A stretch of 52,310 nucleotides of DNA, taken from contig JAEYUG010000030.1 of NCBI GenBank assembly GCA_023432805.1, positions 1 to 52,310 on the forward strand. The letters are read 5' to 3'. The DNA is from Bacteroidota bacterium. GTDB lineage: Bacteria; Bacteroidota; Ignavibacteria; SZUA-365. Below are positions 36,125 through 43,394 of this stretch, in pieces. The notes beneath the pieces were generated by a model. It did not search any database and was not told the DNA's origin. It saw nothing but the letters and a program-made list of their open reading frames with translations. The position numbers and the translations under genes are program-made. The stretch's first letter is position 1; each line of letters begins with the position of its first letter.

Positions 36125-38257
36125 TCACTTCATGAGGTGCTTCTTGAACCACGCGGCGAACTCACCGTACCAGAGCTGCGCATTGCGCGGCTTGAGCACG
36201 GTGTGGCCTTCGTCTGGGAAGTAGAGGAACTTGCTCTCGATGCCCTGGCGCTGAAGCGCCGTGAACAACTGCATGCCCTGCTCGACAGGAACGCGGTAGT
36301 CGAGCTGACCGTGTGAGACGTAGGTCGGAGTCTTGAAGTTCTTCACGAGGCGGCTGGGACTCCACTTCTCGTAGAGCGTGGGATTCGACCATGGAGTGCC
36401 CTTGAATTCCCATTCCGTGAACCAGAGTTCTTCGGTTCCTCCATACATGCTGCGCATGTCATAGACGCCCGCATGGCAGAAGATTGCCTTGAAGCGGTTC
36501 GTGTTGCCGAGGAACCAGCTCATCATGAAGCCACCGTAGGATGCGCCCGCAGCACCTACCCGGTTTTTGTCGATGAAGGGATACTTCTTCAGCACGACAT
36601 CGAGTCCGGTCATCAGATCCTTGTACGGCGCCCCTCCCCAGTCGCCGTTCACGCCATCGGTGAACGCCTGGCCGAAGCCTGTCGATCCGCGGGGATTCAC
36701 GGCCACGACCACAAAGCCCGGCGAGGCGAACAGTTCCATGTTCCACCGGTAGTGAAAGTCGTCGCCCCATACACCCTGGGGTCCGCCATGCACGAGATAG
36801 ATCATCGGGTACTTCTTCTTCTCGTCGAAGCCCGGGGGCGTCAGAATCCAGCCCTGCACCTCGACACCATCGAAACTCTTGAACGTGAACGACGTCGGAT
36901 CCGGCAGATCGAGCGTGTCGAGCAGCGGCCGATTCGTGTTCGAGAGCATGCGGAAATCCGTCACTTGATCGCCTTCATACTTCGCGCTCATGATCTCGGC
37001 GGGATGGTTGATGCGCTGTCCGGTGAACACGAGCGTCTTGCCGTCGGGATGCAGGCGGAAGTCGTGGCGCGTCGTACCGAGCTCGAGAAAGGACTCATCC
37101 TCCTGCACGCGGAAGTGCAGCGTGACGATGCCCTTGAGCACACGCAGCACGTCACCGCCCGCGGCCGGCACCTCGAACAGCGAATTGTGCACGCCATCCT
37201 GTGCCGTGAACATCAGCGCCGAGCCATCGCGCTTCCAGAGGATCTCATCGACACTGCGATCGATCTCGGCTGTCAGATTCCGCGTCTGCTTCGTCGTGCG
37301 GTCGTAGACCATCAGATCGTACTTGTCGGCCTCGTAGCCTGGTCTCCGCATTGCGCGATAGGCGATGAAGCGACCGTCTGGCGAGTAGACGGGGTTGTTG
37401 TCATTCGCCTTGTTCGATGTCGTGATGCAGCGCGCATTCGTGCCGTCGAGATTCGCAATCCAGATGTCATTGTTGGTGCTGATCGCGACGATGGGGTCGG
37501 TGTTCTTCACGTACGCGACCTCGCTGTCGTCGGGTGCGATCGCATAGTTGACATGTCCCCCGAGATCGACCGGCGGCGTGTCAAAGGCCCCCGGTGTCAC
37601 ATCCTTCGGCGTCCCGCCCGCGGCGGGCAGGACGAACGCATGCGAGTACTTCCCCTCCTTCCACGCATTCCAGATCCTGTAGGGGATGCGGTCGGAGATG
37701 ATCGCCTTCACACCGCTTTTCGCGCGTGCCTCCTCACGCAGTTTGTTGCAGTCGTCGGTCGGACAGTCGGGATGCACCTCCGAACTGAAGATGAGATGAC
37801 GGCCCGAGGGACTCCATTCCACATCTGCGGCACCCGTCGAGAGCGACGTCAGCTTCCGCTGATTGCGACCCTCGGCATCCATCACCCAGACCTGCGGTCC
37901 CCCCTCCCGTGTCGAGATGAACGCGATCGTATTGCCGTCGGGCGACCAACGCGCATGCGCGTCACTCTTCGGAGCATCGGTCAGCCGCGTTTGATTCTTG
38001 CCGTCGATGCCGACCACCCAGATGTCCGCGTTCGACGTGTTCGACTCGAGACTGTAGGTCGTCACGGTATACAGCACCTTCAACCCGTCGGGTGAAATCT
38101 GCGGATCGGCCACCCGTCCCATCGCATACATGTCTTCGAACGTCATCGGGCGGCGCACGATGTCGGGCACCTCCTCGAGCCGCGTCTGCGCGACAACGGC
38201 TGATCCCATTCCGATCAGGAAAATCGCCAGCAGCGCCGGCCTGCGTACCAGTTTCAT
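36125..38257 (-). CDS. Exported S9-family (prolyl oligopeptidase-like) serine peptidase
   Basis: This peptidase of 710 residues cleaves short peptides, probably in the periplasm: it begins with a signal peptide (MKLVRRPALLAIFLIGMGSAVVAQ). The N-terminal half is a beta-propeller with TolB/PD40-like repeats such as SPDGLKVLYTVTTY, WSPDGNTIAFIS and YSPDGRFIAYRAM. The C-terminal half is an alpha/beta hydrolase with the triad Ser573 (GASYGGF), Asp653 (GQLDYRVP) and His685 (DEGHTV). It belongs to the acylaminoacyl-peptidase/DPP-like S9C group by layout. The ATG at 38255-38257 follows CGGAGTG; the longer frame from 38329 is rejected for lack of signal character. A strong terminator follows its stop. 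Confidence 0.93.
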   Translation of the reverse strand: MKLVRRPALLAIFLIGMGSAVVAQTRLEEVPDIVRRPMTFEDMYAMGRVADPQISPDGLKVLYTVTTYSLESNTSNADIWVVGIDGKNQTRLTDAPKSDAHARWSPDGNTIAFISTREGGPQVWVMDAEGRNQRKLTSLSTGAADVEWSPSGRHLIFSSEVHPDCPTDDCNKLREEARAKSGVKAIISDRIPYRIWNAWKEGKYSHAFVLPAAGGTPKDVTPGAFDTPPVDLGGHVNYAIAPDDSEVAYVKNTDPIVAISTNNDIWIANLDGTNARCITTSNKANDNNPVYSPDGRFIAYRAMRRPGYEADKYDLMVYDRTTKQTRNLTAEIDRSVDEILWKRDGSALMFTAQDGVHNSLFEVPAAGGDVLRVLKGIVTLHFRVQEDESFLELGTTRHDFRLHPDGKTLVFTGQRINHPAEIMSAKYEGDQVTDFRMLSNTNRPLLDTLDLPDPTSFTFKSFDGVEVQGWILTPPGFDEKKKYPMIYLVHGGPQGVWGDDFHYRWNMELFASPGFVVVAVNPRGSTGFGQAFTDGVNGDWGGAPYKDLMTGLDVVLKKYPFIDKNRVGAAGASYGGFMMSWFLGNTNRFKAIFCHAGVYDMRSMYGGTEELWFTEWEFKGTPWSNPTLYEKWSPSRLVKNFKTPTYVSHGQLDYRVPVEQGMQLFTALQRQGIESKFLYFPDEGHTVLKPRNAQLWYGEFAAWFKKHLMK

Positions 38258-38346
38258 GAACACTCCGAAAAGAAAGAACAGACGATTTGGGGATGGGTGC
38301 GCCGCATGCCCTGCGGACGCGAGGCGCACACCGCGTAATCCCGCTG

Positions 38347-39318
38347 CTACTTCGAGCGTGAGACGACGTACTGCGCGAACTGCCTGAGGGAAGCCACCGC
38401 TTCGCCGTCCGGAAAATCCGCCAGACAGGCAATGGCGGCGTCGCGATACTGATTCGCGCGCTCGCGTGCATAGGTCGTTCCACCATTACGATCCACGAAC
38501 GCGACGATCTCGGCGATCTCCCTGCGGCCGACGCCATTGCGCAGAAGCCGCAGCACCCGGCGGCCGTCGGATCGCGAGGCCTGACGCAATGCATGGATGA
38601 GCGGCAGAGTCAGCTTCTTCTCCTTGAGATCCCCGCCGATCGGCTTGCCCAGCGCGCTCTCCTTGCCGAGGTAGTCGAGCAGGTCATCGCGGATCTGGAA
38701 GGCCATGCCGATGTTCTCGCCGTAGTCGCGCATGCGCGTGATCACCGACACATCGTCGGTCGCACTGCGCGCACCGATTTCGCAGCACGCCGCGAGCAGC
38801 GAGGCCGTCTTGTCGCCGATGATCCGGGTGTAGGTCTCCTCGTCGGTGTTCATCTGACGGGATTTCTGGATCTGGAGGAGCTCACCTTCGCTCATGCGAC
38901 GCACGGCTTCCGAACTGCTGCGCAGGAGATCGTAATCCTCTCCGGCCAGCGAAAGCAGCAGGCCGCGCGCGAGGATGTAATCCCCCATCAGCACTGCGAC
39001 CTTGTTCTTCCACACTGCATTAATGGACGCAAGTCCGCGCCGCTTCTCGGCATCGTCGACGACGTCGTCGTGCACGAGCGTGGCGGTGTGCAGCAGTTCG
39101 ACCAGCGAGGCGCCCCGGTAGGTGCGGTCGCTGATGCCGCCGCTGGCCTTGGCCGAAAGCAGGACGAGGGCGGGCCGGACGCGCTTGCCCTTGCGGCGCA
39201 CGACGTAGCGGACGATGGTATCCACGAGGCCGACGTTCGACGACATCGCCGCGTGAAAGCGCGACTCGAACACGGAGAGTTCGGAACGAACGGGAGCGAT
39301 GATGGAGGAGACGTCCAC
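38347..39318 (-). CDS. Polyprenyl diphosphate synthase (trans-prenyltransferase)
   Basis: This 323-residue enzyme adds isopentenyl units to an allylic diphosphate, probably to make the octaprenyl- or solanesyl-type side chain of a quinone. The first aspartate-rich motif is HDDVVDDAEKRRG (Asp84, Asp85) and the second is QIRDDLLDYLG; the KRVRPALVLL and GKPIGGDLKEKKLTLP stretches are typical. Chain length cannot be set from sequence alone. The start is GTG at 39316-39318, 7 bp after the tatC stop, with no clear ribosome-binding site. It lies between tatC and the S9 peptidase gene on one strand. Confidence 0.93.
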   Translation of the reverse strand: MDVSSIIAPVRSELSVFESRFHAAMSSNVGLVDTIVRYVVRRKGKRVRPALVLLSAKASGGISDRTYRGASLVELLHTATLVHDDVVDDAEKRRGLASINAVWKNKVAVLMGDYILARGLLLSLAGEDYDLLRSSSEAVRRMSEGELLQIQKSRQMNTDEETYTRIIGDKTASLLAACCEIGARSATDDVSVITRMRDYGENIGMAFQIRDDLLDYLGKESALGKPIGGDLKEKKLTLPLIHALRQASRSDGRRVLRLLRNGVGRREIAEIVAFVDRNGGTTYARERANQYRDAAIACLADFPDGEAVASLRQFAQYVVSRSK

Positions 39319-39325
39319 GAAATTC

Positions 39326-40120
39326 TCAGGCCTGCGCTTCGTCGACAGCGCGTCTGCGCGGCTGGCTGAAGCGGGATATCCAGATGCTGATCTCGTACAA
39401 TCCGAGCATCGGAAGCGACAGCAGCAGCATGTTGTAGGGGTCGGGAGTCGGCGTGATGAAGGCCGCCACGATCAGGATCACGACGAACGAGTGCCGCCAG
39501 TACTTGCGCATGAGCTTCGGCGTGAGGAAGCCGATGCGGGAGAGGAAGAACGAGAGCATCGGCAGCTCGAAGACGAGTCCCGCCCCGAGCATGAGGTTCA
39601 GAATGAAGCCGAAGTACTCGTCGATGGAGATGTTGTTCTCAATCTGCGCGGTGCCGAAAGCGACGAAGAATGAGAATGCGGCGGGGAGGATCACGTAGTA
39701 CGCAAAGGCAACGCCTCCGAGAAAACAGAGGGTGGTGAACAGGATGATCCACCGGGTGTAGCGACGCTCGCGGGGATACAGACCGGGCGCGACGAAGAGC
39801 CAGATCTGATACAGGGTGTGCGGAAGGCTCACGACGAGTCCGCCGAAGAACGCGACCTGCATGTAGAGGAAGAGCTGGCCGAAGGGACGCAGGTTGATCA
39901 GCTTCATCCCGTTATCTCGGGCGGGACGCAGGAGGAACTCCTCCATGATCGGATCCTTGACCGCCCAGACGAGTCCGAAACCGACCAGGGCGCCGATCAC
40001 GGCGTAGAGGATGCGCCAGCGGAGTTCCTCGAGATGATCGAGAAACGACATCTCGCGCGTCTCCGCAGTGTCGCTGCCTTCGGGTGCGCCGTCGGGCAGG
40101 CGGTCGTCCTGTTCGGTCAT
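39326..40120 (-). CDS. tatC: Twin-arginine translocase subunit TatC
   Basis: TatC is the core inner-membrane receptor that recognises twin-arginine signal peptides of folded proteins. The 264-residue protein has six membrane helices and the hallmark N-terminal SFLDHLEELRWRI. The conserved FGGLVVSLPHTLYQIWLFVAPGLYPRERRY and FVLELP-like GLVFELPMLSFFLSRIG segments follow. The ATG at 40118-40120 (MTEQDDR) is chosen; an upstream frame from 40171 adds only 17 unlikely residues. TatA/TatB are not in the window. It probably shares a transcript with the prenyltransferase. Confidence 0.95.
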   Translation of the reverse strand: MTEQDDRLPDGAPEGSDTAETREMSFLDHLEELRWRILYAVIGALVGFGLVWAVKDPIMEEFLLRPARDNGMKLINLRPFGQLFLYMQVAFFGGLVVSLPHTLYQIWLFVAPGLYPRERRYTRWIILFTTLCFLGGVAFAYYVILPAAFSFFVAFGTAQIENNISIDEYFGFILNLMLGAGLVFELPMLSFFLSRIGFLTPKLMRKYWRHSFVVILIVAAFITPTPDPYNMLLLSLPMLGLYEISIWISRFSQPRRRAVDEAQA

Positions 40121-40145
40121 GGATGTTGGGTATGGAGGAGCGGTC

Positions 40146-40925
40146 TCAGAGCCAGGGACCGCGATGCACAAGGGTCGTCGAGGCCTGTGCCGTGGGCATG
40201 ATCACGATCTGGTTGATGCTCACGTGCGGGGGCCGCGTGGCAATGAACACGACGGCTTCGGCGACGTCGTCGGGACGACAGGCGTCGATGTCGGCGTACA
40301 CCTTCGCGGCGCGCTCGGCATCGCCGTGGAAGCGCACGACGCTGAAGTCGGTCTCGACCATGCCGGGATCCACGGTGCTCACGCGCAGTGGCAGATCGAC
40401 CAGATCCATGCGCAGTGCCTTCGTGATGCCGTCGACCGCGAACTTGGTCGCATTGTAGACGTTGCCGTTGGGATAGGCCTCATGACCGGCGATCGAGCCG
40501 ATGTTGATCACATGTCCCGCGCGGCGCTCGACCATACCCGGCACGATGGCACGGGTCACGTAGAGGAGCCCCTTCACGTTCGTGTCGATCATCTCGTCCC
40601 AGTCATCGGGGTCTCCGACATGCAGCTTGTCGAGTCCGCGACCCAGGCCCGCATTGTTGACGAGGATGTCGATCGCACGCCATGGCTCGGGCAGCGAGGC
40701 CACGGCATCGAACACGCGCGCACGATCGCGCACGTCGAGTTCAATTGTGCGCACTTCCACGCCATGCGTGGCGCGCAGTTCCCCGGCCAGCGTTTCCAGC
40801 AGTTCGGTGCGCCGGGCGGTCAAGATGAGGCGGCAGCCTTCTGCGGCGAAGGCGTGGGCGCAGGCGCGGCCGATTCCGGCGGAGGCACCGGTGATGAACA
40901 CGAGGGAATTGCGGATCGAGGGCAT
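40146..40925 (-). CDS. Short-chain dehydrogenase/reductase (YdfG-like)
   Basis: This NAD(P)-dependent oxidoreductase of 259 residues is most like the 3-hydroxy acid/L-allo-threonine dehydrogenase group. The cofactor motif TGASAGIGRACA is followed by an Arg-Arg pair (TARRTELLE) suggesting NADP preference. NNAG at about residue 90, the catalytic Ser of NIGSIAG and YNATKFAVDGITKALR (YxxxK) complete the active site, with DPGMVETDFSVVRFHGD typical of YdfG relatives. The substrate is a guess. It follows lpxD by 78 bp on the same strand. Confidence 0.92.
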   Translation of the reverse strand: MPSIRNSLVFITGASAGIGRACAHAFAAEGCRLILTARRTELLETLAGELRATHGVEVRTIELDVRDRARVFDAVASLPEPWRAIDILVNNAGLGRGLDKLHVGDPDDWDEMIDTNVKGLLYVTRAIVPGMVERRAGHVINIGSIAGHEAYPNGNVYNATKFAVDGITKALRMDLVDLPLRVSTVDPGMVETDFSVVRFHGDAERAAKVYADIDACRPDDVAEAVVFIATRPPHVSINQIVIMPTAQASTTLVHRGPWL

Positions 40926-40956
40926 GGGTGCGTGGTGGTTTATGAATGGTACGATG

Positions 40957-40980
40957 GCGCGCAGACCGCGGTCCGCGCGC
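40957..40980. repeat. 24-bp near-perfect palindrome between lpxD and the SDR gene
   Basis: The sequence is centred on CCGCGG at 40966-40971 and pairs over 24 bp with a single mismatch (A40963 against C40974). It lies in the 78-bp gap between two same-strand genes. There is no T-run on either side, so it is not a standard terminator. Confidence 0.6.
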
Positions 40981-41003
40981 GTTCGATAGCGTGCATGCCG
41001 CCG

Positions 41004-42083
41004 TCAGCCGGCGTGCGCTTCCTCGTCGAGTGTGGCGAGACGTGCCTCGATTGCGCGGAGTTTCTCTTCCAGTCCACGGACGGTCGCAAGCAGATCGGGC
41101 AGACGGCGGATGGCCGCCTCCTGGCGGAGTTCCTCGTGGATTTCGCGGGCGGGACTCCCACGGAAGACCTTGCCGGCGCTGTCGTCGATGGACTTCGAGA
41201 CGCCCGATTGGGCGGTGATGGTCACATCGTCACCGATGGTGATGTGTCCGACGACACCGACCTGCCCCGCAAGCACGACATGGCGTCCGAGCGTCGTGCT
41301 GCCGGAAATACCTGTCTGCGAGACGATGATGCAGTCTTCACCGACATCGACATTGTGTGCGATCTGCGACAGGTTGTCGATCTTCGTGCCGCGGCGCACA
41401 CGCGTAGTGCCAAGCGTCGCGCGGTCGATCGTGGTGTTCGCACCGATCTCCACATCGTCTTCGATCACGACCGTGCCCGTCTGGGGAATCTTCATCCAGC
41501 CGCCGCCCACCGGTGCGAAACCGAAGCCGTCGCTTCCGATGGTGGTGCCGCTGTGCACGATCACCCGGTTGCCGAGCGTCGTACCATCGAGTACGCTCAC
41601 GTTGGGATGCACGAGGCAATCCTCTCCGATCACCACATCCCTGCCCACGACCGTGCCCGCGAGCACGACGCTGCGGTCGCCGATCGACACACCCTCGCCG
41701 ATCACGACACAGGCACCGAGCGTGACGTCGGCGCCGAGGCGCGCGGTGGGGTGCACGACGGCTGCACGGTCGATGCCGGGCGCATGCGTGCGCGTGACGG
41801 GATGGAAGTGGAGCAGCGCGCGAAGGAATCCTTCATACGGATCTTTCAGGCGGAGCACCGCGACAGGTGCCGACGGTGCGGATGCGGCGTCCGCAATGAT
41901 CACTGCGGAAGCCGTGGTCGTCGCCAGATGGCGTTCGTAGCGCTTGTTGGCGACGAAGGTGACGTCGCCGGGACCCGCCGATTCGATGGGGGCGATGTCG
42001 CGGAGTTCCAGATCCGGATCTCCGCTGAATGTGGCGCCGATGCGTTCGGCGAGCGCGGCGAGGGTGATCGGCGAAGCGGCCAT
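41004..42083 (-). CDS. lpxD: UDP-3-O-(3-hydroxyacyl)glucosamine N-acyltransferase
   Basis: LpxD adds the second hydroxyacyl chain in lipid A synthesis. The 359-residue protein has the N-terminal uridine-binding domain (FVANKRYERHL), a left-handed beta-helix of hexapeptide repeats (about residues 100-300) and a C-terminal helical tail. The signature SDGFGFAPVGGGWMKIPQTG and the catalytic His243 in LSQIAHNVDVG are present. Together with lptF/lptG it shows that the cell makes LPS. It begins 7 bp after the second skp gene, and skp-lpxD adjacency is widely conserved. Confidence 0.97.
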   Translation of the reverse strand: MAASPITLAALAERIGATFSGDPDLELRDIAPIESAGPGDVTFVANKRYERHLATTTASAVIIADAASAPSAPVAVLRLKDPYEGFLRALLHFHPVTRTHAPGIDRAAVVHPTARLGADVTLGACVVIGEGVSIGDRSVVLAGTVVGRDVVIGEDCLVHPNVSVLDGTTLGNRVIVHSGTTIGSDGFGFAPVGGGWMKIPQTGTVVIEDDVEIGANTTIDRATLGTTRVRRGTKIDNLSQIAHNVDVGEDCIIVSQTGISGSTTLGRHVVLAGQVGVVGHITIGDDVTITAQSGVSKSIDDSAGKVFRGSPAREIHEELRQEAAIRRLPDLLATVRGLEEKLRAIEARLATLDEEAHAG

Positions 42084-42090
42084 GGGGATG

Positions 42091-42759
42091 CTACTTGCCG
42101 AAGGGCTGGCGCGTGTCGCCCTGCTGCTGCATGGGCTGCTGGCCCGGCTGCGTCTGCTGGCCGGGCTGCGTCTGCTGACCGGGTTGCGTCTGCTGACCGG
42201 ATTTCATCTGCTGGCTGGCCGGTGTCTCGCGGGCGGGGAGCATCTTCTTGATGCGTTCGACGAGCTTGCTCGTCAGATCATGGGCAGGCTTCGCGTAGAT
42301 GATCATGACACCACCGCTCTTGTCGAAGACGTAGTCGTAGCCGAGTTCGTTGCCGAGCTGGTTGACCTGTTCGAACACGAGGTTCTGGATCGGCTTCATC
42401 AGCTCCTCCTCCTTCGCGAACAGTTCGCCGTTCTGACCGAATTTCTGATTGCGGTAGTTCATGATGCGTGAATCGTACTCGCGAAGTTCGCGTTCGGCAT
42501 TGGCGCGGCCTTGCTCGGTGAGGATCAGCTTGCGCTTGTCATAGTCGTCGAACTTCTCCTGCCATTCCTTTTCGAGGCGTTCCAGCTCCTTCTGCCAGGT
42601 TTCGACCATGCCATCGAGCTGGCGCTGGGCCTCCTGAGCTTCGGGCAGTGCCTTCATGACGGCTGCGATGTCGACGTACGCGATCTTCTGCTGTGCCTGC
42701 GCCGCCAAGGGCAGCAGCAGGGCGCTGACGAGAAGAGCGAGAGGGAGAAACCGTTTCAT
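42091..42759 (-). CDS. Periplasmic chaperone, OmpH/Skp family, with Gln-rich tail
   Basis: This 222-residue chaperone is likely to hold unfolded outer-membrane proteins between the Sec channel and BamA. A signal peptide (MKRFLPLALLVSALLLPLAAQAQ) precedes KIAYVDIAAVMKALPEAQEAQ, the long charged helices typical of Skp and a C-terminal body segment YDYVFDKSGGVMIIYAK. The final 35 residues are an unusual Gln/Pro-rich tail with three QQTQPG units, absent from the neighbouring paralogue. GAGG precedes the ATG. It lies between the first skp and lpxD. Confidence 0.92.
   Translation of the reverse strand: MKRFLPLALLVSALLLPLAAQAQQKIAYVDIAAVMKALPEAQEAQRQLDGMVETWQKELERLEKEWQEKFDDYDKRKLILTEQGRANAERELREYDSRIMNYRNQKFGQNGELFAKEEELMKPIQNLVFEQVNQLGNELGYDYVFDKSGGVMIIYAKPAHDLTSKLVERIKKMLPARETPASQQMKSGQQTQPGQQTQPGQQTQPGQQPMQQQGDTRQPFGK
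42148..42201 (-). repeat. 18-bp tandem repeat in the second skp gene
   Basis: Three units of 18 bp begin at 42148, 42166 and 42184 and differ by one to three bases. They encode the QQTQPG repeat in the C-terminal tail of the chaperone. Because the unit is a multiple of three, copy-number change would not shift the frame. Confidence 0.9.
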
Positions 42760-42777
42760 GCGAACCTCGCGGGTGTA

Positions 42778-43308
42778 TTAGTTCGAACCTCGTTTGAGCT
42801 TGTCCAGTACCTTGAAGGTGAAGTCGAACTTGGCATCGGCAAAGAGCAGGATCGATGCGTCCTGGATCTTGTCGAACACGAAGCTGAGCTTCTCGTCCTT
42901 CGCAACATCTTCGATGGCCTTGAGGACCTTGTCCTGCAAAGGCTGGAGAATCTTCGCACGCAGCGCCGCCGCCTCGCCCTGCTGCCCGAACTTGCGGTTG
43001 CGGTATTCCTGCAGGTCGTTCTGCATCTTGACCAGTTCCTGCTGGCGGTTCTTCTTCGCGTCTTCCGACATCATACCCTGCTGGCTCTGCCATTGCTCGA
43101 ACTGATCCTGGAATTCCTTGCTCATGGTCTCCAGACTGTCCTGCCAGACCTGCAGGCGAGCATCGAGTTCCTTCTGTGCCTTCTGGGCTTCAGGGAGTCC
43201 TTCAAAAATCTTCTGCGAATCGACATACCCCAGACGCAGGTTCTGGGCGGAGGCGGAGGCCGATGCAAGGCACAGCAGTGCTACGGCGAATAGAATGGTG
43301 TGTTTCAC
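42778..43308 (-). CDS. Periplasmic chaperone, OmpH/Skp family
   Basis: This 176-residue Skp-type chaperone has a signal peptide (ending ASASAQ), LRLGYVDSQKIFEGLPEAQKAQKELDARL, two long helices rich in Gln, Lys and Glu, and the conserved LSFVFDKIQDASILLFADAKFDFT near the C terminus. It is the first of two tandem paralogues after bamA. The start is GTG at 43306-43308 with GAGG eight bases upstream. The bamA-skp-lpxD order supports a role in outer-membrane protein delivery. Confidence 0.93.
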   Translation of the reverse strand: MKHTILFAVALLCLASASASAQNLRLGYVDSQKIFEGLPEAQKAQKELDARLQVWQDSLETMSKEFQDQFEQWQSQQGMMSEDAKKNRQQELVKMQNDLQEYRNRKFGQQGEAAALRAKILQPLQDKVLKAIEDVAKDEKLSFVFDKIQDASILLFADAKFDFTFKVLDKLKRGSN

Positions 43309-43394
43309 ACGTTCCTCATATGATGAATTGGTTGCGTCTCTCGGGGTGCTGCGTATCCTGCTGCCTTGCGCGTTTCAGACCGCGGCCGCACCGA

